A stretch of 64,000 nt of DNA from Collinsella ihumii. Its GTDB lineage: Bacteria > Actinomycetota > Coriobacteriia > Coriobacteriales > Coriobacteriaceae. The first letter of the stretch is position 1. Each line of letters starts with the position of its first letter. The notes beneath the pieces are model-generated. The model was not told the origin of the DNA, made no database searches, and saw only the letters and a list, made by a program, of their open reading frames with translations. The position numbers were made by a program, and so were the translations under genes. This document shows, piece by piece, positions 16,691-24,838 of the stretch. The DNA lies in contig NZ_FCOU01000012.1 in assembly GCF_900046475.1 (NCBI RefSeq), positions 317,924 to 381,923 on the forward strand. The letters run 5' to 3'.

Positions 16691-17396
16691 GGCCCAGCAC
16701 GCTCCTAATCGATGCCGGCGAGATCTCCTCGCCGGAAAACGTCTTGCGTATGCGCCCGGCGCCGTCTGTGCGCTCGAGCACCAGCACGCGGTCGCAGGTG
16801 AGGCACACGCTCTCCAGCACGTGCGAGGAGAACAGCACGGACCCGTGCTCGCGGTAGTCCCGGATGAGGCGGTACAGGTATTCGGTGCTCTCGAAGTCCA
16901 ACCCGTTCACGGGCTCGTCGAGGATGAGCAGGTCGGGGGAGAGCGCGAACGCGGCGATGAGCGACGCCTTCTTGCGGCTGCCGAGCGACAGCTCCCGCAG
17001 GGGCGTCTCCACGTAGCGTTCGAATCCGAAGCCCTGCACGATGCGGGAGCAGTCCGCAAGCGGCGTGCGGTAGGCGCGAAACACGAACGACAGGTACTCG
17101 AGGAAGGTGAAGTTGCCGAATGCCCGCTCATCGGAAAACACCATGATGCGGCGGCGCTTCACGGCGCGGTCCGTGAGGCCCACGCGTCGTCCGTCGAGGC
17201 AGGCCTCGTCATAGCGGCAGGTACCCAGCACGCCGGCGATCGCCTTGAACAGGGTCGTCTTGCCCGCTCCGTTCATGCCGATGACGCCGACCACCTCGCC
17301 GCGTGCGATCGAGAGCGCGACGTCCTCGATGACGGGGTCGGCCGTTCCGTACCACGCGGAGAGCCCGGAGATTCCGAACAGCTCGGAGGTCTCCAT
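16677..17396 (-). CDS. ABC transporter ATPase
   Basis: The 239-residue ATPase has Walker A GMNGAGKTT (about residue 40), a Q-loop region IMVFSDERAFGNFTFLEYL, an unusual signature LSLGSRKK in place of LSGGQ (about 135), Walker B LLILDEPVNGLD and the switch His in LFSSHVL. The LSLG(S/M)KKK-type signature is common in ABC-2 exporters of the CcmA/BcrA group. The ATG at 17396 lies three bases from the end of the small membrane protein gene. It powers the permease encoded next (overlap 14 bases). Confidence 0.88.
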   Translation of the reverse strand: METSELFGISGLSAWYGTADPVIEDVALSIARGEVVGVIGMNGAGKTTLFKAIAGVLGTCRYDEACLDGRRVGLTDRAVKRRRIMVFSDERAFGNFTFLEYLSFVFRAYRTPLADCSRIVQGFGFERYVETPLRELSLGSRKKASLIAAFALSPDLLILDEPVNGLDFESTEYLYRLIRDYREHGSVLFSSHVLESVCLTCDRVLVLERTDGAGRIRKTFSGEEISPASIRSVLGHDEL

Positions 17397-17398
17397 GA

Positions 17399-17569
17399 CT
17401 AGCGCCCCTCGCGGTCGCGGCGGGCGGCGATGCGCGCGCCCTGGGCCATGATCGCGGACAGGGAGCCGCAGAGCAGAAGGCCCGAGACGTTCATGGTCGC
17501 CAGGCAGATGAGCGCGGCGATGCCCAAGATGATGGCGATGGCGATGCGGATATAGACGTGGCGGCTCAT
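17399..17569 (-). CDS. 56-residue membrane protein leading the ABC operon
   Basis: The peptide MSRHVYIRIAIAIILGIAALICLATMNVSGLLLCGSLSAIMAQGARIAARRDREGR has two hydrophobic stretches (about 8-25 and 28-45) and a basic C-terminus. An AAAGGAG site lies 7 bases before the ATG. It is the first gene after the paired direct repeats and is followed without a gap by the ATPase gene. Its function is unknown. Small membrane proteins in LytTR-linked operons can act as modulators of the kinase, transporter subunits or immunity proteins. Confidence 0.7.
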   Translation of the reverse strand: MSRHVYIRIAIAIILGIAALICLATMNVSGLLLCGSLSAIMAQGARIAARRDREGR

Positions 17570-17638
17570 GGGATGCTCCTTTTGTCTGGTTCCTGCGGTG
17601 CATCCCGAGCATCGCAAAAGAGAGGGCCCCGTGCCTAT

Positions 17639-17674
17639 TTGTCCGTGAATCGCAGGGTATTGTCCGCGAATTGC
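17639..17674 (-). promoter_or_regulatory. Paired direct repeats, likely LytTR regulator binding site
   Basis: TTGTCCGTGAATCGC (17639-17653) and TTGTCCGCGAATTGC (17660-17674) are direct repeats 21 bases apart, two helical turns, with 13 of 15 identities. A weaker TCGTCCG follows at 17685. LytTR-domain regulators typically bind two direct repeats spaced about 21 bases. The site is 70-100 bases upstream of the small membrane protein gene on the minus strand and just downstream of the kinase gene. Confidence 0.7.
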
Positions 17675-17739
17675 GGGCGGGGTTTCGTCCGTTCGAGGGG
17701 CGGGTGCGCTCGGCACGAAAGCAATTGGTCAGCGGTTCC

Positions 17740-19023
17740 CTAATCGCGCACGCCGTCGAAGCACATGGTCGCGATCGCGCAGAAGCTGTCGTCGGTGCTG
17801 GTGAGCGACAGGCTCCCATCGTAGCGGTCGAGCGTCGCCTCGACGCTTTTCAGACCCCAGCCGTGATGCTCCGCGTCCTCCTTGGTGGTCGCGATGCGGC
17901 CCTCGCCGTCCGCCTCGACCGGCCCTGTGGCCGTGTTCTCGACCTTGATGATCACCATGTTGTTCACGCGCCTTGCCGTCAGGCGGACGGTGCGCGCACG
18001 GCCCTCGGGAACCTGCGCGGCGGCTTCGATGGCGTTGTCCAGCAGGTTTGCCACCACCGTGCTGAGGTCCGCCGGTCGGATGCCGGTGTTGGGAGGCAGG
18101 CAGACGTCGAAATCCGCGGCGATGCCCAGCTCGGTGCAGCGCGCCTGCTTGAGGGCGAAAAGATGGTCGATGGCCGGATCGCCCGTCCATGCGGCGCTGC
18201 CGCCTGCGTCCTGCGGCCCCACGAGCGCGTCGATGTAGGCGCTCACGGCGGGCATGTCGCCTGCGCGCGCATAGCCCTTCAGGGTTGCCAGGTGGTTGCG
18301 AAAATCGTGGTAGAGGCGGGAATTCTGCTCATACGACTCGCGGAGCGTGCGGTAGTTGCGCTCGAGGAGCTCCGCTTGCGCCGCCGCGGCGTCTGCCAGG
18401 CGCTGCTGCTGGGCCGCATGGGCGTTGACGGCGTTTATCGGGTAGAGAAGGATGAGCGTGGCGCAGATCACGAGCCGGACGGGCGCTCCGGCATCGCCCG
18501 CCGCGTCCGCCTCGCCCATGGTCGCGACGGTGAGCGCGAGGCAGGCGACCGCCGTGAATCCCAAGCGCTTCAGGCCCGGGGTCGACAGCGGCGTCAGGCG
18601 GTCCGATTCGCCGGCGGGGTCTTCGCCGGACGCGCTGAGGGCGAGCGCGAGCGCCGACCCGATGACATGGGGCAGGACCGGGTCGAGATGGGAGAACGCG
18701 GCGGGGGCGGCTGCCGCCAAGGTATCGCCGCAGGTGAATGCGGTGGCCGCGGCGGCATAGGCGGCAAGGATCGACGCCTGGGCGCCGCGGCGGGAAAGCA
18801 GGATGAGCCCGACGGCGAGCGCGACGCTAAGCGCCGCCTCCCCCGAAAGGGGCAAAGGGCCGATGAGGTCCACGGCACCCGCTATCGCGCCCGCGACGGC
18901 GCCGAGGGCCGCGGCGATGAGCCGCTGGCGCCTGTCGGTTTCAAGCAGGGCGAGCGCGGCGGGAGCGGTCAGCGCGCCAAGCGCCGCGAGCAGCGCGACG
19001 TGCGCGACGAGGGGCGCGCTCAT
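17740..19023 (-). CDS. GHKL-type sensor histidine kinase
   Basis: The 427-residue protein has an N-terminal block of about six membrane helices (residues 1-210) and a cytoplasmic kinase part. The phosphorylated His is in the coiled segment SRLYHDFRNHLATLKGY (about residue 238). The N box is LLDNAIEAA (about 330) and the late glycine box HGWGLKSV. This is the AgrC/GHKL type that pairs with LytTR regulators. The ATG overlaps the regulator stop as ATGA, so the two are translated together. It probably senses a peptide or envelope-active compound that the neighbouring ABC module handles. Confidence 0.88.
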   Translation of the reverse strand: MSAPLVAHVALLAALGALTAPAALALLETDRRQRLIAAALGAVAGAIAGAVDLIGPLPLSGEAALSVALAVGLILLSRRGAQASILAAYAAAATAFTCGDTLAAAAPAAFSHLDPVLPHVIGSALALALSASGEDPAGESDRLTPLSTPGLKRLGFTAVACLALTVATMGEADAAGDAGAPVRLVICATLILLYPINAVNAHAAQQQRLADAAAAQAELLERNYRTLRESYEQNSRLYHDFRNHLATLKGYARAGDMPAVSAYIDALVGPQDAGGSAAWTGDPAIDHLFALKQARCTELGIAADFDVCLPPNTGIRPADLSTVVANLLDNAIEAAAQVPEGRARTVRLTARRVNNMVIIKVENTATGPVEADGEGRIATTKEDAEHHGWGLKSVEATLDRYDGSLSLTSTDDSFCAIATMCFDGVRD

Positions 19024-19739
19024 AGCTTCGACCCCCAAAAGACGGCGAGCGCACGCTTCGTCTCCTTGAGGCGCCCGCGGCTGATGGGCAGCTCGGTGCC
19101 GTCCAAAAGGAGGGCGGACTGCCCGCGTACGCGCTTGACCTTCGTGAGGTTCACCACGATGCCCCGGTCGATGAAGATGAACTCATCGGAATCGAGGGCG
19201 CAGACCAGCTCCTGCAGGCTCATGCGCACGCGCGATTCCGATCCCGCATGGTGGATGACGCAGTCTTTGCCGCTGCGGTCGATGTAGTCCATCGCGCGGT
19301 AGGCGATGCGCTCCATGCGGCCCGCGCGCTCGAATGCAAACGAACGGTCCGCGTCGACCGCGATGATGCGCAGGGCGTCGTCGAGCGCGCGCGGCAGGCG
19401 CTGATCGATGTCCGATTTGGGGACGTAGCGAAACACCGAAAGCTCGAAGGCGTCTATGGCGTATTCGGTGTGCGAGGTGATGAAGATGATCTTGGCATCG
19501 GGAAGATGGGGCTTGATCTGCGCGGCGAGGTCCATGCCGTCGACGTTCGGCATCTCGATGTCGAGAAGCAGCAGGTCGAAATGGGCCCCGTCCTCGATGA
19601 TGTCATACAGGAGCGCGTCGCTGCGCGTATAGGGGACCACGTCGGCCTGGAGGTGGAGGCGCGCTGCGCTGGAGCGCGCCTGCTCGCTCGAGCGCTCCAG
19701 CGAGGGCTGCTCGTCATCGCAGACGGCGATCTCGATCAT
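19020..19739 (-). CDS. LytTR-family response regulator
   Basis: The 239-residue protein has a receiver domain with the acidic pair in CDDEQ and the phospho-acceptor Asp60 in LLLDIEMPN, followed by the switch ITSHTEYAIDAFE. The C-terminal LytTR DNA-binding domain shows DRSGKDCVIHHAGSESRVRMSLQELV and FIFIDRGIVVNLTKVKRVRG. The ATG at 19739 is preferred over the GTG at 19748 because the GGGAGGTGAG site lies at the right distance. It is the first gene of the regulator-kinase pair and probably binds the direct repeats at 17639-17674. Confidence 0.92.
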   Translation of the reverse strand: MIEIAVCDDEQPSLERSSEQARSSAARLHLQADVVPYTRSDALLYDIIEDGAHFDLLLLDIEMPNVDGMDLAAQIKPHLPDAKIIFITSHTEYAIDAFELSVFRYVPKSDIDQRLPRALDDALRIIAVDADRSFAFERAGRMERIAYRAMDYIDRSGKDCVIHHAGSESRVRMSLQELVCALDSDEFIFIDRGIVVNLTKVKRVRGQSALLLDGTELPISRGRLKETKRALAVFWGSKL

Positions 19740-19986
19740 GTGGCTCACCTCCCAATGAGGCGGACGGTCGTGCTATAGCATAGCGCTGATTCGAGAGCGA
19801 CGTGACGAACGCGCTGGGTGTTCGCGTGCGCGTTCGCTGCGAGGCGCCTCTCGCAGCGAACGCGCCCGATGCGCTGTTTGCGCGGGATGTGGCCCCTTTT
19901 GCGTCGCCTGGCGTGTGGGGCGGCTCTCACGGTAAGATGGAAATACGGTACGTGCTGTGAGAATGCAGCAGAAAGGGGCGCGCGGC

Positions 19987-21804
19987 ATGTCATCTACGCA
20001 GTTGCAAGGCATCATCGACGCGGCGGAGGGGCGCGTGACGGCGGATACGCTGTTCACGAACGCCCGGATCGTGGACGTGTACGGCCATCGGGTCGTTTCC
20101 GGTCGGGTGGCGGTGAAGGGCGGGGTCATCGTGGGCGTGCTCTTCGATGGCCGTGACGACGATGCGCGCTACGACGCCGAGCGGGTCGTCGACTGCGAGG
20201 GGCGCTATCTCTGCCCGGGCCTTATCGACGGCCATCTGCATATCGAGTCGTCAAACATCCGTCCGGCGGAGTACGCGCGCATGGCGCTCGCCCGCGGCAC
20301 GACGACCGCCATCGCCGACAGCCACGAGATCGCCAACGTGTGCGGCCTCGACGGCCTCGCGTTCATGATCGCCGACGCCCGCCGCGCTCCGCTCGACATC
20401 AAGTTCATGATGCCGTCTTGCGTGCCGGCGCTGCCTGACGAGCAGGCCGGCGCCGAGATCTCGGCGGCCGACATGGAGGCGTTTTTCGCAGAGCATCCGG
20501 GCGAGATCTTCGGTCTGGGCGAGATGATGAACATGCCGGGCGTGACGGGGGCGGATCCGGAGACCTGCGCGCGCATCGATGCCGCCCGCCACACGGTTAC
20601 CGGCCTGACCGACGGGCACGCCCCCTTGGTTTCGGGCCTCGACCTGAACGCATACGCCGCGGCGGGCATCATCGCCGACCACGAGTGCACCCTGCCCGAG
20701 GAGGCGCTCGACAAGCTGTCGCGCGGCATGTACATCATGCTGCGCGAGGGCACGTGCAGCCATGACCTGGAGCAGCTCGCGCCGCTCCTGATCGAGGATC
20801 CCGCGCGCTCGCGGCGCTGCTGCTTCGCGACCGATGACCGCGCGCCCTCCGACGCGCTGGCGACCGGCATGATCGACAACGCCTGCCGCCTGGCGATCGA
20901 GCACGGCATCGATCCGGTGCGCGCCATCTCCATGGCGACCCTGTCGGCGGCCGAGTGCTTCGGTTTCGATCACGGGATGGGCGATGCGCGCGAGCGTCGC
21001 GGCGCGGTGGCGCCCGGCAAGCGCGCGGATTTGCTGCTGCTCGATGACCTGACGTTTGCCGAGGCCCCTGCCGCCGTGTACGCGGCGGGCGTGCTCGTCG
21101 CCGAGCACGGGCGCTTCGTGGGCGAGATCGCCCCGGCAAACGATGAGGTCCGTCGGCTTGCCGACGAGCTGCGCGGCTCGGTGCATCTGCCCGAGCTCTC
21201 GCTCGACGTGTTCTCCTATCCGTTCCGTCCGGGCGAGGCGGTCATCGACGTCATCCCGGGCAACGCCGTGACCGGGATCGCGCATCCCGAGTCGGCTGAC
21301 GGGCTGCGCCGCATCGCGCTCATCGAGCGCCACGGGCGCGGCTGCTTTGCGCAAGAGGCCGGCGCGGACGGCGACGGGCCCGCGGGGTTGGGCCTTGTGG
21401 GCAAGCATATCGGGTGCGGATGGCTGCGCGGCTACACGATCACGGGCGGCGCCATCGCCTCGACGATCGGTCACGACTCGCACAACATCTGCGTGGTCGG
21501 CGACAATCCGGAGGACATGCTCGTCGCCGTGAGCAACGTGCACCAGGGCGGTCACGTTCTCGTTCGCGACGGCGAGGTCGTCGCCCGCATCGACCTGCCG
21601 CTCGGAGGGCTTATGAGCGAGGGGACCGCCGAGGAGGTCGCCCAGGACCACGAGCGCTTCATGGAGCAGGCGCGCGCTATGGGCATCGAGCCCCCGCTCG
21701 ATCCCATCATGGGCGTGATCTTCCTGCCGCTGCCGGTCATCCCGACGCTGCGCATCCGGCCCGAGGGCATGTTCGACGTCACGACGTTCTCCTACGCGAG
21801 CTGA
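19987..21804 (+). CDS. ade: Adenine deaminase
   Basis: The 605-residue amidohydrolase converts adenine to hypoxanthine and ammonia for purine salvage. The metal-binding motif is GLIDGHLHIESS (about residue 85), followed by TTTAIADSHEIANVCG and the later TDGHAPLVSG and CFATDDRAPSDAL motifs. The C-terminal family domain has HDSHNICVVGDNPEDML and GIEPPLDPIMGVIFLPLPVIP. The length is normal for the family. AAAGGGG lies 10 bases before the ATG. It stands alone between the divergent regulator gene and the DeoR gene, and has its own terminator. Confidence 0.95.
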   Translation: MSSTQLQGIIDAAEGRVTADTLFTNARIVDVYGHRVVSGRVAVKGGVIVGVLFDGRDDDARYDAERVVDCEGRYLCPGLIDGHLHIESSNIRPAEYARMALARGTTTAIADSHEIANVCGLDGLAFMIADARRAPLDIKFMMPSCVPALPDEQAGAEISAADMEAFFAEHPGEIFGLGEMMNMPGVTGADPETCARIDAARHTVTGLTDGHAPLVSGLDLNAYAAAGIIADHECTLPEEALDKLSRGMYIMLREGTCSHDLEQLAPLLIEDPARSRRCCFATDDRAPSDALATGMIDNACRLAIEHGIDPVRAISMATLSAAECFGFDHGMGDARERRGAVAPGKRADLLLLDDLTFAEAPAAVYAAGVLVAEHGRFVGEIAPANDEVRRLADELRGSVHLPELSLDVFSYPFRPGEAVIDVIPGNAVTGIAHPESADGLRRIALIERHGRGCFAQEAGADGDGPAGLGLVGKHIGCGWLRGYTITGGAIASTIGHDSHNICVVGDNPEDMLVAVSNVHQGGHVLVRDGEVVARIDLPLGGLMSEGTAEEVAQDHERFMEQARAMGIEPPLDPIMGVIFLPLPVIPTLRIRPEGMFDVTTFSYAS

Positions 21805-21849
21805 CGTCGCGGGGGCGACATCGGTCGCATCAGCCTGCAGATCATGATT

Positions 21850-21878
21850 TCGGGCGGCCGCACGGCCGCCCGATTTGT
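21850..21878. terminator. Bidirectional terminator between ade and deoR-type gene
   Basis: Perfect 11-bp arms TCGGGCGGCCG and CGGCCGCCCGA, loop CA, followed by TTTGTTT on the plus strand. It lies between convergent genes. On the minus strand it is followed by AAATCATGAT, so it mainly serves ade. Confidence 0.8.
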
Positions 21879-21911
21879 TTGCGCGCGGAGTGCCCGCAGC
21901 CTGCTTGCGGC

Positions 21912-22667
21912 CTACAGGATGCGCACGCCGGCTTTCTCGCAGCGCATCTTCAGCTCGTCCGGCAGGTCCCCTTCGGTCACGATGACGTCGAGGTCGCTGA
22001 TATCGCAGAACGTGAACGTCGATGTGCGGTCGACCTTGCTCGAGTCGAGCAGCATGATCCGCGTGTCGGCGCGCGCGATGGCGACCCGCTTGAGCTCGGC
22101 CTCCTCGTCGGAGCCGCAGGTGAACCCGGAGTCCGGGGTGTAGCCGGAGGCGCCGATGAACACCTGGTCGAAATGCATGCGCGAGACCTCGCGCACCGCT
22201 CGGCTCCCGTGCAGGCACATGTTGAAGCGGTTGAGCGCGCCTCCGGGGACGATCGTCTTGATGTAGCTGTACTTGCCGAGTTCCAGCACGTTGTAGATGC
22301 CGCAGGTGAACACCTGGAGCTGCACGTCGGGAAGGCTCGCGGCAAGCGCGGCGACCGTGCTGCCCGAGTCGAGGTAGACGTGCGTGTTCGCCGCGATGAG
22401 CCCCGCCGCCTTGCGGGCGATGGCGCCTTTTGCCGCGACGTTTCTGCTGCGGCGCAGGTCGATGAGGCCGTCCGCGCCGACCGCGGTCTCGATGGAGCGC
22501 ACGCCGCCGTAGATGCGCACGAGGCGGTGCTCGGCGTCGAGCGCCTTGATGTCGTTGCGGATGGTCATCTCCGACACCTCGGGGAAGGCGTCCTTCAGCT
22601 GCGTGATGGTGGCGCTGCCCTGGTTGTTGACCAGGCGCACGATGGCCTCGCGGCGTTCGTTCATCAT
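21912..22667 (-). CDS. DeoR-family transcriptional regulator
   Basis: The 251-residue protein has a DeoR helix-turn-helix at the N-terminus (RREAIVRLVNNQGSATITQLKDAFPEVSEMTIRNDIKALD) and a DeoRC sugar-phosphate sensor domain, with LDSGSTVAALAASL, VFTCGIYNVLEL and VFIGASGYTPDSGFT. Its ligand is probably a phosphorylated sugar or aldolase intermediate. GAAAGGAC precedes the ATG. It is divergent from the aldolase gene and the shared 191-base gap holds three TTCTAAAA-type sites, so it most likely represses that operon. Confidence 0.9.
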   Translation of the reverse strand: MMNERREAIVRLVNNQGSATITQLKDAFPEVSEMTIRNDIKALDAEHRLVRIYGGVRSIETAVGADGLIDLRRSRNVAAKGAIARKAAGLIAANTHVYLDSGSTVAALAASLPDVQLQVFTCGIYNVLELGKYSYIKTIVPGGALNRFNMCLHGSRAVREVSRMHFDQVFIGASGYTPDSGFTCGSDEEAELKRVAIARADTRIMLLDSSKVDRTSTFTFCDISDLDVIVTEGDLPDELKMRCEKAGVRIL

Positions 22668-22692
22668 GGGCGTGTCCTTTCGGTTCTCATTG

Positions 22693-22818
22693 AAATTCTA
22701 AAAGACCTTCCGCACATTCGCCTCGTTTTTCAGAAAAGATTTTAGAAACTACAATTCAAGTTTGAGAAAGGTGCTATAAACACTTGCTACAGTCGCTAAA
22801 CAGATATAAATTCTAAAG
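22693..22818. promoter_or_regulatory. AT-rich divergent control region with three TTCTAAAA-type sites
   Basis: AAATTCTAAAA occurs at 22693-22703 and AAATTCTAAAG at 22808-22818, and the reverse complement TTTTAGAA at 22740-22747. The gap is far richer in A+T than either gene. One copy lies near each gene start and one between, as expected for a DeoR operator set acting on both the regulator and the aldolase operon. Confidence 0.6.
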
Positions 22819-22858
22819 TGTCATACAGCTCTCAGCGATCAGAGGGGGACTGATTGTC

Positions 22859-23707
22859 ATGCTCGAGCCGATGCGGGATCTGCTCATCGAGGCGAAGCGG
22901 GGCGGATATGCCGTCGCGGCGCCCAACGTGTACAACGAGGAGAGCGTCAAGGCGGCGTTTCGCGCGGCCGAGGAGCTCGACGCGCCCATCATCCTCGACG
23001 TGGGCTTTGCCATGGATATCGAGGTGACCGGCGAGATCGTGCGCTTCGTCGGGGCGCGCCACCCCAGGATCCCCTGGGCGCTCAACCTCGATCACGGCGG
23101 GCCGTTCGAGCACATCATGCGCGCCATCCGCGCGGGGTACAGCTCCGTTATGGTCGACCGCTCGACGCTTCCGTTCGAGGAGAACGTCGCCCAGACCGCG
23201 GAGGTCGTGCGTATCGCCCATGCCGTCGGCGTCTCGGTCGAGGCGGAACTCGGGCATGTCGGCGTGGGGGCGGAGTACGAGCAGACCCGCGACGCCGGCC
23301 TCACGCGCCCCGAGGAGGCATCGGCGTTCGTCGAGCGTACGGGCGTCGACTGCCTCGCGGTCGCCGTGGGCACGTCGCACGGCACCTACAAGGGCACGCC
23401 GCATCTCGAGTTCGACCTGCTCGAGACCCTGAGCGGCATGCTCGATATCCCACTCGTGCTGCACGGCGGCTCGGGCACCGGCGACGACAACCTGCGCCGC
23501 GCCGTGAAGACGGGCGTGCAGAAGGTGAACCTGTACACCGAGCTGGGCGAAGCGTGGTTCGATGCGCTCGAGCGCGAGCTCGCCGAGCGCGCGCAGGCGA
23601 GCGTCAAGAAGAAACCCGCCCAGGTCATGGAGGACAGCTGCCGTGACGGCTATCAGCAGAAGCTCATGCACTACATCAGGCTGTTCGATTCGGCCGGCAG
23701 GATCTGA
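22859..23707 (+). CDS. Class II (zinc) fructose/tagatose-bisphosphate-type aldolase
   Basis: The 282-residue protein is a class II aldolase that cleaves or forms a ketose phosphate to dihydroxyacetone phosphate and an aldehyde. Metal-site residues are seen in ALNLDHGGPFEH, VGTSHGTYKG and LVLHGGSGTGDDNL, and the phosphate loop near VQKVNLYTEL. The length fits the GatY/KbaY/FbaA group. A GAGGGGG site precedes the ATG. It is the first gene of an operon with two dehydrogenases and is divergent from the DeoR gene. The natural substrate may be tagatose- or fructose-bisphosphate or a deoxy-ketose-1-phosphate. Confidence 0.85.
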   Translation: MLEPMRDLLIEAKRGGYAVAAPNVYNEESVKAAFRAAEELDAPIILDVGFAMDIEVTGEIVRFVGARHPRIPWALNLDHGGPFEHIMRAIRAGYSSVMVDRSTLPFEENVAQTAEVVRIAHAVGVSVEAELGHVGVGAEYEQTRDAGLTRPEEASAFVERTGVDCLAVAVGTSHGTYKGTPHLEFDLLETLSGMLDIPLVLHGGSGTGDDNLRRAVKTGVQKVNLYTELGEAWFDALERELAERAQASVKKKPAQVMEDSCRDGYQQKLMHYIRLFDSAGRI

Positions 23708-23770
23708 TACCGCCTTCGCAACCGTTGTGTGCCGCCGGGCGTGAGGTCGCGGCGGCAGAAAGGGGAGACC

Positions 23771-24835
23771 ATGAAACCCATCGTCACCGAGACCCGCGCG
23801 GCCATCATCGCAGGCGTCCGCGACGCCCGGATCGTCACGCGCCGCCTGCGCGACCTCGCTCCGCATGACGTGCTCGTCAAGATCCTGTCGTGCAATCTGT
23901 GCACCTCGGAATTCGGCCTGTGGAGCGGCAAGCGGACAAACCGCCCGCTGCCCATGACGTTCGGCCATGAATGGGCGGGCGAGGTGCTCCAGGTCGGCGA
24001 GGCGGTGCGCGGCATCGAGCCCGGCGATTTCGTGGGCGGCTCGCACGAGTACGACCCCTATTCGGACGAGGCCCGCGCGGGCCGCACCTCGGAGGCGCCG
24101 GGCGTGAAGTCCTACGACACGCAGTGGGACGACGGTTACTTTGGACGCTACGAGGGCTGCGCCGAGTATGTCGTGCAGTCGCAGGAGTCCATCTACAAGT
24201 TCGCGCATCGCATCCCGGCTCCCGAGGCGGGCTTCTTGGAGCCGCTCGCGACGGTGATGAACGGCCTGCGCAAGATCGACCCGCACGAGGGCGAGACGAT
24301 CGTCGTGATCGGCGCGGGCACCATGGGCGTGCTGAACGCGCTCGTGGCGGCGCGCAGCGGTGCGCGCGTCATCGTGACCGAGGTGAGTCCCGAGAAGGTC
24401 GGCGTGGCCGAGCGGCTCGGGCTCGAGGTGGTCGACGGCTCGGCGTGCGACGCCGTGGAGGAGGTCCGCCGCCGCACCGGCGGGCGCGGGGCCGACAGCG
24501 TCGTGATCGCCGTGGGCCTCACGCTCGCCGACCAGCAGGCCTTCGCCATGCTCAAGAAGTTCCACGGCAAGGTGCTCTTCTTCGCGGCGGGCTACCCCGC
24601 GCCCGAGGTCGGCGTCGATGTGAACAAGATCCATTACGGCAAGATGGAGCTCTACGGGACCCTCATGGCCGACTACGTCGACTTCAAGGAGTCGTGCCGG
24701 CTTCTGGGCGAGGGCATCATCGACGTGTCGACGCTCGTGAGCGCCCGCTACCCGTTCGACGACATCACGGCGGCCTTCGAGCACGCCGTGCAGCCCGGCG
24801 GCTACCGCACCGCCGTCATCATGGGGAAGGAGTGA
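23771..24835 (+). CDS. Zinc-type medium-chain alcohol/polyol dehydrogenase
   Basis: The 354-residue MDR enzyme has the catalytic-zinc motif in SCNLCTSEFGLW and GHEWAGEV, and a Rossmann fold with VIGAGTMGVLNALVAARSGA (about residue 180). It probably oxidises a sugar alcohol or its phosphate with NAD(P)+, like galactitol-1-phosphate or sorbitol dehydrogenases. The ATG at 23771 has AGGGGAG close upstream. It lies 63 bases after the aldolase gene and three bases before the iron dehydrogenase gene, clearly one transcript. The four-Cys structural zinc loop is not obvious. Confidence 0.82.
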   Translation: MKPIVTETRAAIIAGVRDARIVTRRLRDLAPHDVLVKILSCNLCTSEFGLWSGKRTNRPLPMTFGHEWAGEVLQVGEAVRGIEPGDFVGGSHEYDPYSDEARAGRTSEAPGVKSYDTQWDDGYFGRYEGCAEYVVQSQESIYKFAHRIPAPEAGFLEPLATVMNGLRKIDPHEGETIVVIGAGTMGVLNALVAARSGARVIVTEVSPEKVGVAERLGLEVVDGSACDAVEEVRRRTGGRGADSVVIAVGLTLADQQAFAMLKKFHGKVLFFAAGYPAPEVGVDVNKIHYGKMELYGTLMADYVDFKESCRLLGEGIIDVSTLVSARYPFDDITAAFEHAVQPGGYRTAVIMGKE

Positions 24836-24838
24836 CAG

